Positions 1-10,519 of a DNA stretch of 18,548 nucleotides are shown piece by piece (within the stretch, counting starts at the first letter, position 1; each line of letters begins with the position of its first letter). Source of the DNA: Thermomucor indicae-seudaticae (taxonomy: Eukaryota > Mucoromycota > Mucoromycetes > Mucorales > Lichtheimiaceae); contig JSYX01000291.1 in the NCBI GenBank assembly GCA_000787465.1, positions 1 to 18,548 on the forward strand, given 5' to 3'. The translations under genes and the position numbers were made by a program. The notes beneath the pieces are model-generated. The model did no database searches. It saw nothing but the letters and a program-made list of their open reading frames with translations, and was not told where the DNA came from.

Positions 1-344
1 CTGGATATGCGAAATTCACACTTGGGGAAGATGCGACATCGATTTCCACTGGGGGACGAAATTACTTTTCGGAAAGAGTGTACAACAGACAGAGAAAGGG
101 TGAGGCCCTACACCTGTGACGTAGCGCGGAGTTTTGAGGCCCTGCTACTGTGGAGAAAACAAGAAAAGAGGGCAGAAAAATTTACAAGTGCTCCTCACGG
201 ATTGCCCGAGGAACTACAAAAAGGTTGGCCATCGCGACAGATCGGTAGAAGAGAGACGTCAACATTAGAGACGGAAAACTCAATTAGTATCTGGTTCGGT
301 GTTTTACTAGTCTCCCCACTCTCTCTCGTTTTCATTCTTTGATA
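1..344. promoter_or_regulatory. Upstream region of NDUFS2; no gene recognised
   Basis: Presumed promoter and 5' leader. The last 35 bases before the ATG are strongly pyrimidine-rich (CTCCCCACTCTCTCTCG at about 312-328), a common fungal start-site context. An open frame crosses the interval but its translation resembles nothing known and shows no intron structure. I see no clear TATA box. Confidence 0.4.
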
Positions 345-2126
345 ATGTCGTTTGCCTCGAGATTGTGGGCGCGTCGACTGCACGCCACCGCGACCCGTCC
401 TTCACTTGCAGCCCTTGCTCGTGCTCGGTTGAGCCAGCGCCCATTGCCAGCATGGCGGGGCATGGCGACTGCCGCGACTAGCCATAGCCACCAGACGATT
501 GGCGATATTCCGGTAACGACGATTACCGAGGATCGAGAATTCGGAGGTCAGTCAGCGTGCACCCGATTTAGCATTGGCAAGCGGGAGAGGTCACTGATGG
601 AATGAATAAATAAATAGCTGTCAGGGATGAAGAGGAAAGCAAAATGCGCAACTTTACGGTCAACTTTGGACCTCAGCATCCGGCTGCCCACGGTGTGTTG
701 CGTTTGATTTTGGAACTGAATGGTGAAGAAATTGTTCGTGCGGATCCTCACATTGGACTGTTGCACCGTGGGACGGAAAAGTTGATTGAGTACAAGACGT
801 ACCTGCAAGCGCTGCCTTACTTTGACCGTCTCGACTACGTTTCGATGATGACGAACGAGCAGGCGTACTCGCTTGCAGTGGAAAAGCTGCTGAACATTGA
901 AGTGCCTGAGCGTGCGAAATTTATCCGGACGATGTTTGCCGAGATTACGCGTATTTTGAACCACATCATGGCGGTCATGTCGCACGCGATGGACGTTGGT
1001 GCGTTGACGCCGTTCTTGTGGATGTTTGAGGAACGTGAGAAGCTGATGGAGTTTTACGAACGTGTTTCGGGCGCGCGTCTGCACAGTGCGTATGTCCGTC
1101 CGGGAGGCGTGGCGTCTGATCTGCCGATCGGTCTGTTGGATGATATCCAGCAGTGGGCGGAGCAGTTTGGTGACCGTATCGACGAAGTGGAAGAGATGTT
1201 GAGCGGGAACCGTATCTGGAAGATCCGTACGCAGAACATCGGTATCGTGACGGTCCAGGAAGCGCAGGACTGGGGATTCTCGGGTGTGATGGTCCGAGGC
1301 TCGGGTATCAAGTGGGACATCCGCAAGACGAACCCGTACGACGCTTATGACCAGGTCGAATTCGACGTTCCTGTTGGTCAGCGGGGCGACTGCTATGACA
1401 GATACCTTTGCCGTATGGAAGAAATGCGCCAGTCCCTCCGTATCATTTCACAGTGCGTGAACAAGATGCCACCTGGTGTTGTCAAGGTTGATGACTGGAA
1501 GGTAACGAAAAAAAAGAACGAGCTTTGGATGGAAGAGCAAAAGAGACGCTTAGTGGTTCTGTGTAGATTGCTCCTCCACCTCGTGCAGCTATGAAGGAAA
1601 ACATGGAGGCTCTGATTCACCACTTTAAGCTGTACTCTGAAGGCTACTCTGTACCTCCTGGAGAGGCAAGTGTTCTGTGAAGCTGCTACGATGGGAGCGA
1701 GATTATTAACAGGAACATTAGACCTACACCGTCATTGAGGCTCCAAAGGGTGAATTTGGCGTCTTCTTAGTCTCTGATGGCACCAACAGGCCCTACCGTT
1801 GCAAGATCAAGTAAGAGTCGGACCGGAATGAGTATGTCCCTCTGAAATTCTTAACATCTGCTTTCTAGGGCTCCTGGTTTCAACCATCTTCAAGGTTCCG
1901 ACTTTATGTCTCGCGGACACGTAAGTGACTCTACGAAATAGGGCATTTGGCTGGACAGTGACTCGCGCTAACTGTGGCGTTTTCCTTTGAACTATACAGC
2001 TGCTGCCAGACATGGTTGCTCTTATTGGTACGATGGTAAGTAAGCTACTACGACTGCAGTGCGTCTGGGATTGGCGCTTATTTGATATGTGCGCAGGATA
2101 TTGTGTTTGGCGAAGTCGACCGATAA
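345..2126 (+). CDS. NDUFS2: NADH:ubiquinone oxidoreductase 49-kDa subunit (complex I, NDUFS2), mitochondrial precursor
   Basis: Core subunit of mitochondrial complex I that helps form the quinone-reduction site. Inferred exons: 345-546, 618-1501, 1567-1665, 1722-1810, 1869-1920, 2000-2035, 2097-2126, giving 463 residues, normal for the family. The N-terminus ([19 protein letters not shown]) is Arg/Ser/Ala-rich with no acid residues, a typical matrix presequence. The mature part shows the family signatures [36 protein letters not shown] (His and Tyr/Asp of the quinone site), [20 protein letters not shown], and the C-terminal DIVFGEVDR. The ATG at 345 follows a CT-rich leader. Intron 1 could also run 551-624, changing a few residues after the presequence. 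Intron 3 (1666-1721) uses a GC donor. The first two thirds is nearly intron-free while the last 560 bp has five introns. Family assignment is certain; the exon 1/2 join is less so. Confidence 0.96.
1666..1721 (+). other. GC-AG intron in NDUFS2
   Basis: The junction must join ...SVPPGE to [11 protein letters not shown], an uninterrupted conserved stretch in this family. Only a cut at GAG|GCAAGT with acceptor ACATTAG|ACC keeps the frame. The nearby GT donor (GTGTTC at 1670) gives the wrong phase, and reading through meets TGA at 1678. A TATTAAC branch-like motif lies about 13 nt before the acceptor. The intron is 56 nt. Confidence 0.88.
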
Positions 2127-3108
2127 TTTTGTCGATATAGGTTCATCAAATAAACCATTATTATATACACACGACAATTGCTGAACACAATTCAGGATGG
2201 GACTTTGAAGGCCAACGTATCAGGTTGAGGTTGGCACACTGTATTAAAGACGCTTAGGTCAAGAAAGGTTATGTTCGTTTTTGAGTGTACTATGGTGTTA
2301 CGACAAAGCTGTTGGTTCCCTGGGCCTTGTTGGCGGTCTGTACGAGACGGAGTTCTCCAAAGTTCAATCAAACTACGTATATTGATGGCGGGGATGATCT
2401 CTTCTCATCTTTATTATATCTCTGACCAACAACTCACTCCATGAACACTGCCATTCATTTCTTGTTTCTTTCTCCACTTGAATTTCAGCAAGTGGGTGCC
2501 TTCGCCAGAGTAGAACGTTACAGTCCATGCGTTGGGATACGATCGCAGACGAGTACCAGAACATGGGTACAGGAAACTGTTCTGTCGATATATCCAGACG
2601 CATCCGCTCGATCGAAATATTACAAGGGACCATTTTGTGCAAGTCGACTGCCGTCAACTTTAACTACTTCCTCAGGGATACATACGACTAGAGCGTGCCT
2701 AGTGATCTCATCGAACTATATACCTCGTTTTTAATGAAACTGGGTGGCGATCGCGTCCCTTCTTGCTTCATAACATCAAAAGTGTCACATCTGCCCTCGA
2801 CAGACCTCTGTACCTTCGTGCTTGCTACCGTTAGTACCATATTAACCCTCGTAACAGATTAAACCACATTATCGGGCCAGTTGCAACCGCGGGTAGGTCA
2901 TGTGAGTGAATAATGCGGCAGCTATCGAGCTTCGATTCCACACTGTGGTCCAAGTGCTGCTTTGTGCAGTAAAACGGTGGATTTGGCGATGTCTCTTGAA
3001 AGCCAATGTCAAGTGGAGTTGCACCGAATTTTGTTGTGCCGCTTCCCGAGAAGACTTTCTGCTTTTGAAGTCCAGCTTTTGGGACAGACACTTGTCCAGA
3101 ACACAACA
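2127..3108. other. Long intergenic interval without a recognised gene
   Basis: 982 bp between the NDUFS2 stop and the Pfs2 start. It holds the NDUFS2 3' end and presumably the Pfs2 promoter. Open frames on both strands are short and resemble no family I know. A few stretches look coding-like: about 2309-2380 reads AVGSLGLVGGLYETEF, about 2519-2690 reads ...TIADEYQNMGTGNCSVD, and about 2733-2830 reads FNETGWRSRPFLLHNIKSV. They lie in different frames separated by stops and possible splice sites, such as TTTCAG at 2484-2489. This could be a decayed gene or mobile-element relic, an intron-rich gene I cannot parse, or chance. No RNA gene was seen. Confidence 0.4.
2149..2154 (+). terminator. Poly(A) signal AATAAA of NDUFS2
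   Basis: A canonical AATAAA lies 23 nt after the TAA stop, in an AT-rich stretch that includes TTATTATATACA. Confidence 0.55.
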
Positions 3109-5450
<2,342 letters not shown>

Positions 5451-5872
5451 AAAAGTTCCATTACTTGACCTTTCTCAAGCGGATGATACTTGTGAGCATC
5501 ATGCGCCTGCTTAAACAAGGCGTTCCTCTATGGCTATTGTATGCAATTTCCCCCGTGGCGTGGACATCAATCGTATAGACATAGCAAGTTACGCAAGAAG
5601 CAACCAGGATTTAATCTGGATTACAGTCTCCTGAACGTCCGCATTCGGTTTAGTTCATATGTTACCCCTGCTCAGCAGGTACAGTGTTTATTCTGTCTTT
5701 TGTTTCCGCTTCGAGGTTTTCGCTATCCAGCGTTTCAGAGGCTTGTAAGCACGACGAGTCCACCGAGTGAATGGAGAGATGCATGTTGGCTTTTTTCGTG
5801 ATTTTGAACATGTGCTATTTGGCGTGAAAAGAAGATCAATCCGTCTGTGTGTGCGCAGGAGGAAGGGATAAC
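5451..5872. other. Convergent intergenic region between Pfs2 and the kinase
   Basis: 422 bp between two stop codons. It should hold the 3' UTRs of both genes. I see no third gene; the short open frames crossing it look random. The minus strand carries AATAAA at 5687-5692, suitable for the kinase. Confidence 0.5.
5687..5692 (-). terminator. Poly(A) signal AATAAA of the hexokinase-like gene
   Basis: Minus-strand AATAAA within ACAGAATAAACACTG, about 180 nt downstream of the kinase stop codon. Confidence 0.45.
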
Positions 5873-7485
5873 TTACTCTTCCTGATACAGCATAGCCACC
5901 AGAGCTGCGCCAATGCTTCCACCATCCGTTGCAACCTCGAGGTGTATACGATTGGATACGGCATCTTGTCCAAACCATGATTGTAGTGATGCTTCGATGC
6001 GTTCAGGCATATGAGGGTATTTCTCAAAGGTTGAGCCGTTTACGCCAATCACGATAGGTTCATTGTCTGGAAGCGACTGTTGCTCAATCAAGGAGGCGAT
6101 GGCAGCCGCGGCCAGACGAGCTGCACGGGAGGAGACCATTTGGCAAATGTTATACAGACGCCTCATATCTTGTATGGTCGGGTGGATGTCTGGATCCAGC
6201 CACTTCTTTGCTTGTGCTAACCTCTCTTGGTCCGTCTCGGCACTATTTGAGTGGGGTGTGTTAGCAGGTCCAGAAGAAAGACGCGGAACCGAGTGATGGT
6301 TACCCTTCGATTTCACCCATGAGGGTGGTTGTGAAAGCCCATGGTTGCTGAAACAGAGTTGGAAGGCGTCCATCAAACAAATAATTGTGCTGGGTAATGA
6401 GTTCGACCGCGACAAGGCGAGTGAGTTCTCCGAGGTAGGCGCCGGACACCATTTTCTCGTAGATCTGAAAGTTAGGCTGGGGATGGTTTTGGTCCAGCTG
6501 TTTGTCGAATCGAGTCAGGGGCAGATAGGCGCTGTTTCCGAAAAGATCGATTTCGGTGTTGACAAGCATGAATGAGTCTTTTTCGTTTTCTTGGGCCGGT
6601 TGCTGCAATTTGACGATTCTGGATATTTTTTCCGGATAGGCAGCATTGACGCCTGTGCCGTAGATGAAACCGGCGCTCACCTGAGGGTTACTATAAGCAT
6701 GGGCGACGAGTGTGCCGACTGTGTCGTTCAAGAGAGCCGTAATGTGGATATTGAGTTTCTAAGACGAAAAAGAAAAGGGGGGATTGAGTCCTACAGGGCA
6801 AGGGGCAGAAAATGATGGCATTTGACATCGCCCAGAGGTGTAGTGACGATCAACACGTGCGCACATGCATGCCGAAATGAAAAACATTGACAAGACCTTA
6901 CCTTCCTTTTGAAGGCGTCCCTGAATAAGGAGGTCAGATCTTGACCTTCAATGCCGGTCAGGGTAAACCCTTTGCCCATGCGTAGGATTGTACCACTGGA
7001 AATGCTGGTCTGACTATGATTGACCGGGGGAGATATCAGCTAGATACTTTATCCGCGCCATTATCCACTCACTTTAGCGGAAAGCTCCAACAGACGCCCA
7101 TGGCTAATGGGCGAGGGACGTTGTCGAGGGACCGTAATAGCTGAGCAACTGCGTCTGCGATCCAGTCGAAAAAGACAGGGACGGATGTTGTCCGCAATGC
7201 ATCGGAGATCGTCCGACGGACCTCGGTCACCTGCACGTGTCCCTCGCCAAGCAAGTGCACTGCAGAAACCCGGAGATGGGTCCCGCCGATGTCAAGCGCG
7301 AGAAAAGTGCCGCGCTCATCGCCTGTCGGCAGACGCGTAACAAAGGATGGGATCATGGTTGCTCCAGTGGCATCATTGAGCCCTCGGTTGTACTCTTGTT
7401 GAAATTCTTCCACAATGGTTCGAAATGCATCTGGTGTTAGGTCAAATTCTTGAGCAATTGGTATCAGTGGATCGGAAGACGACAT
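5873..7485 (-). CDS. Divergent hexokinase-family sugar kinase (possible GlcNAc kinase)
   Basis: Inferred exons, transcribed leftwards: 7485-7073, 7013-6902, 6758-6304, 6242-5873, giving 449 residues. Hexokinase landmarks are present: phosphate loop LDIGGTHLRV (63-72), SFPLNQ (134-139), KGF (152-154), LLNDTVGTL with the catalytic Asp at 187, YGTGVNAAY (208-216), NTE (242-244), QIYEKMVSGAYLGE (273-286), and the C-terminal loop with NGSTFEKYPHM and DGGSIGAAL. Several sugar-pocket neighbours differ from the classic family: WTKGF is MGKGF, NTEWGAF is NTEIDLF, and FTFSFP is VCWSFP. It sits just downstream of glucosamine-6-phosphate deaminase on the same strand. In Candida the GlcNAc kinase belongs to this family and is clustered with that deaminase, so GlcNAc or another amino sugar is a plausible substrate (inference). 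An in-frame ATG at 7617 exists, but MSSSD at 7485 fits family length. Confidence 0.92.
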
Positions 7486-7731
7486 TTGAGAAAGCGAATG
7501 AAAGAGGAAGGAAGGAACGGGAAATAAGAAGTCCTTTAAATAATAATGATGGATGTAGATCAGGGGAACGTGCGGGGTTGTGGTCGAGGGTTCGTGAAAC
7601 ATTACGATGTCGTACAAGCGACCCTGAAACGACCCGTCTTTTGCTTATGAGATGCAATATACCGCAAACAAAACATGGAAACGGCAAGTCAGACTGTATT
7701 TACGTGAAAATAACATGGTCCATTCAGCAAG

Positions 7732-8929
7732 TTATTCAAAAGGTCCAGTCATTGATCGATTCGTGTTGAGCACGGGCTTGAGTTGCTTTACGCCACCTGC
7801 GGAATCATAAAGTCAATGCATGGGGCTCCTTATCGCACCACTCTTTCGTTTTTACCTTGTAGTGACAGGTTTTCAGTACCGATCAAGGAATGGTGAACAT
7901 GCTCAATGGACTTAAAGTACTTTACGGTCTGCGCGACTATGTGTCAATCACTAATCGCAGGGATGTCCCCTGGCCTGCTTGTTGTTTCTACTGTACCTTT
8001 ACATGAAGCTCCAGCGTGGCATCCTCATCGCATACGATGAGACCCTTTGGATGCATCTGAATGGCAGACACTGTCCACATGTGATTGACGCCTTCCTCAA
8101 TGCATTTGGCAAGAGCGATCGCCTGCCAGTGTTTGTTTGTCAGTAAGTAACATGGAAGGTACATGCTATGCGTCTTTCATTCATACCTTGTGCGCACCGG
8201 TAATGATGATCAAGACTTCGCGAGCATCCATGACGGTTCTATAAACCAAGCCTCATTCAATAGGCGGGCGGGCCGCGGTGTATATACGTCATTGCCACTT
8301 ACGCAACGCCGACAGTCAGAGCCAATTTGGGAACTTTGCTGATATCGCCGTCAAAGAACCGGGCGTTTGCGATGATTGTTTCGTAAGCCAGTGTCTTGAC
8401 GCGTGTCCGGGAAGTAAGGGATGAGCCTGGCTCATTGAAAGCGATGTGGCCGTCGGGACCGATGCCACCTAGAAAGAGCTCAATGCCACCGACGCGTACG
8501 ATTTCTGCCTCAAACCGTTTGCACTCTTCGTCGAGATCAGGAGCATTGCCGTCCAAGATATGGACGTTCTCGGGTTTGATGTTGACGTGCTTGAACAAGT
8601 TGTTCCACATGAAGGAGTGATAGGATTCTGGATGATCGCGCGGCAAGCCTACGTATTCATCCATGTTGAACGTGACAACATGTTCGAAGCTCAGTTGGCC
8701 CTGGCGGTAGAGTTCGACCAGTTTCTGGTATGTTCCGATGGGAGAGGAGCCAGTCGGTAGACCGAGGACAAAAGGGCGATCAGCCGTGGGATTAAACTGA
8801 TTGATGCGTTCCTTTATGTAGTTGGCTAATACAGTTTCTTTGTCAGCGGCCAGCCGTGATATTCCATTTGCCATACTTACCCACATAGTTCGAGACGGCC
8901 TCATAATCTTCACGTATAATGAGACGCAT
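7732..8929 (-). CDS. NAG1: Glucosamine-6-phosphate deaminase (NagB/GNPDA family)
   Basis: Converts glucosamine-6-phosphate to fructose-6-phosphate and ammonia, the last step of GlcNAc catabolism, in the cytosol. Inferred exons: 8929-8881, 8825-8303, 8238-8187, 8122-7997, 7928-7856, 7796-7732, giving 295 residues. The start [16 protein letters not shown] matches the family N-terminus exactly. The catalytic residues fall at the E. coli NagB numbering: Asp72 (NMDEYVGL), Asp141 and His143 (GPDGHIAF), Glu148 (NEPGS). Also present are [30 protein letters not shown], and [11 protein letters not shown]. The last exon adds [10 protein letters not shown]...TGPFE. Without the final splice the protein would end at 7830 after [10 protein letters not shown], but the CCGCAG acceptor supports the longer form. 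It is divergent from the Tlg1-like gene and co-oriented with the kinase. Confidence 0.95.
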
Positions 8930-9328
8930 AGTGAGACGCGACCAAAGAGTTGAAGAGAAAGAGAGAAAAAGAAAAGAAGGAAAGGAAAAGAAGAAATACT
9001 GTAAATTTGAGGTCGGCTGCAATGCTGAGTTTTTTCGGCTTAAGGTCGCACGCGCCCTTCGTGCACAATGCCGATTTGTCCGTCGTGTGGACTACCACAG
9101 AACAAGCGTCTTGGGTTCTCTGGTATGTAAATATAGCAATTTCCCACACGATGCTGTGTTGATTTATAGTAAAGATCTACTGGAGCTGCCCGAAAACAAA
9201 CAGAGGCCAAGAGCGGAATCCAACGAAGCTGCTGATACTAATCACAAGTGAGAAATCCGCTCAAATCCAAAAAAGGAAAACGGCCTAATTCCATCTTTCA
9301 CTTGAACCAAAAGCTGTGCGCATTAGGA
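8930..9328. promoter_or_regulatory. Shared divergent promoter region, deaminase and Tlg1-like SNARE
   Basis: 399 bp between two divergent start codons, so it must hold the 5' ends of both genes. The deaminase side has a polypurine run on the + strand (about 8952-8996, AAG/GAA-rich), which is a CT-rich leader on the transcribed strand. An AT-rich GTAAATATAGC lies near 9126-9136. No recognised operator was seen. Confidence 0.45.
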
Positions 9329-10356
9329 ATGGAAGATCCCTTTGTTGCGGTAAAAAAGTAAGATTCCGCGCTTGTACACGTTGACTCGAATCGAAAGAAA
9401 CTCACCTGCCTGAAAAAAAGTCAGGTCCAAGAAGCGCTGAGCAATGCCACGACCTTGTTTGATTCCTGGAAACGCATTCAGCAAACCGTCTCTTCACCGG
9501 ACAATCAGGAATTAGTGTGGACAGCAGACGAATTAAACTCTTGTTTAGAGGCTATTGAGCAAGATCTGGACGATTTGGACGAGGCTTTTGCTGTATCGCA
9601 AGCCAACCCTGAGCGATTCAACCTAAGTGCGTCAGAACTGGACTCTCGCAAGACGTTTTTGACCCAATCCCGCAACAAGATACAGACTATTCGTGACACA
9701 CTAGCCAATCCACCTCCAGTAAAACGATGGATAAAGGTAAGGCGGGCAGGCAGACTGTCTGCGCAAAACGAATATTAAACTGACTGCTTTTGTATGCAGA
9801 CTTCAGCTCCAGTCGATCCTGGCGAAAGTTCCAGTCGTTCACGATACGAGTACGAGAATGAACGGTTTATTCACGATGAGAATCAGAAACAGATGGCAAG
9901 TGAGGCTTTTTTTATGCAGCTGGATAGTTGCTCATCTTCAGCTCTCTCTCACTTAGATGCTGATGCAAGAGCAGGATACCCAGTTGGACAACATATCAGG
10001 TACTCTTGTAAATTTGAAAGAAATTGCTGGTACAATGAATAGAGAGATCGATGAGCACGTTATGTAAGAAGCGAGGAACCGCATGAGCAGAGAAAATCTT
10101 GGCACCTAACCACGTACTGATTGACAGAATACTGGACGAGCTTGGCGATCATGTGGACCGGTCCCAAGGTCGCTTGAAGCGAGCAATGAATAGAGTGACG
10201 ACGATACTAAAGCAAGAAGAAGGTAATGGTATACGTGATGAATTTGATAATATGTTGCTGATGGGTCCACGCTTTGCAGAATCAAAATCCGGATATTGCA
10301 TTTGCTGCCTAATTATTGTATTGATCGTATTACTTGTTCTAATCATCATTATTTAA
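9329..10356 (+). CDS. TLG1: Tlg1/syntaxin-6-like t-SNARE (Qc-SNARE)
   Basis: Tail-anchored SNARE for endosome-to-Golgi traffic. Inferred exons: 9329-9357, 9421-9736, 9800-9895, 9957-10063, 10128-10222, 10280-10356, giving 239 residues. The N-terminus MEDPFVAVKNQVQEAL and the helical region to about residue 108 match the syntaxin-6 N-terminal domain (MEDPF...V). The SNARE motif starts near QEQDTQLDNISGT (151-163) and runs to ILKQEE. The C-terminus SKSGYCICCLIIVL...IIII is one hydrophobic anchor preceded by Cys residues that could be palmitoylated. Aligned with syntaxin-6, the zero-layer Gln is His181 (CAC, 10056-10058). Intron 3 (9896-9956) is GC-AG. Intron 5 (10223-10279) is 57 nt without a stop, so retention would give a 258-residue form with a longer linker before the membrane anchor. 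Family call is strong; the tiny first exon is less certain. Confidence 0.9.
9896..9956 (+). other. GC-AG intron in the Tlg1-like gene
   Basis: Splicing CAGATG|GCAAGTG to CACTTAG|ATGCTG restores the SNARE motif as QKQM-MLMQEQD. The intron is 61 nt, so retention shifts the frame. The alternative GT donor four bases downstream (GTGAGG at 9900) leads to a stop at TAG (10040-10042). The GC donor is therefore required by the reading frame. Confidence 0.85.
10223..10279 (+). other. Stop-free 57-nt intron in the SNARE-to-membrane linker
   Basis: The donor GTAATG and acceptor TTTGCAG, with a GCTGATG branch-like motif, mark an intron, but its 57 nt are in frame and open. Splicing joins KQEE directly to ESKSGYCICC. 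Retention inserts 19 residues beginning GNGIRDEFDNM. Confidence 0.6.
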
Positions 10357-10407
10357 ACAACCTCCCTGAGTCGCCCTGCTAAGATAGCCTCTATATTTTA
10401 CGTTAAT

Positions 10408-10413
10408 AATAAA
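10408..10413 (+). terminator. Poly(A) signal AATAAA of the Tlg1-like gene
   Basis: AATAAA 52 nt after the TAA stop and about 107 bp before the next start codon, showing very tight packing. Confidence 0.5.
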
Positions 10414-10519
10414 ATGCCATGACAGACTGATGATCCCTAAATTGCTGGGGATACAGAAAGCGGCGTTATGCAATCGCGGTTTTAAACGCTCTTGGCGATT
10501 CACCTTTCTTTCTTGTACC

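Noticed and set aside
7..342. 111-codon open frame upstream of NDUFS2
   Set aside because: Its translation resembles no family, it runs into the pyrimidine-rich leader, and it overlaps the expected promoter.
547..624. Alternative NDUFS2 intron 1 (551-624)
   Set aside because: It keeps the frame but uses a poorer donor (GTCAGC); 547-617 with GTCAGT gives [16 protein letters not shown], which reads more like the family.
548..1084. 178-codon minus-strand open frame opposite NDUFS2
   Set aside because: It is the antisense of a strongly conserved coding exon with G/C-biased third positions, which opens the opposite strand. No known protein resemblance.
2388..2430. Possible C/D-box snoRNA (GGATGATC ... 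CTGA)
   Set aside because: The boxes are only about 30 nt apart, the C box is imperfect and no terminal stem is visible.
2733..2875. Resemblance of LDRPLYLRACYR / LNHIIGPVA to retroelement reverse-transcriptase motifs
   Set aside because: The match is weak, interrupted by stops, and lacks the catalytic YxDD region or any terminal repeats.
5836..5878. A further exon of the kinase after GA|GTAAGT at the stop codon
   Set aside because: The next acceptor (CACACAG) would make an intron of only about 34 nt without a branch motif; the GAG TAA end gives a normal length.
7830..7860. Early stop for the deaminase after [10 protein letters not shown]
   Set aside because: GTAAAA to CCGCAG makes a normal 59-nt intron with an ATTGAC branch-like site, and the extra exon keeps frame to a clean stop.
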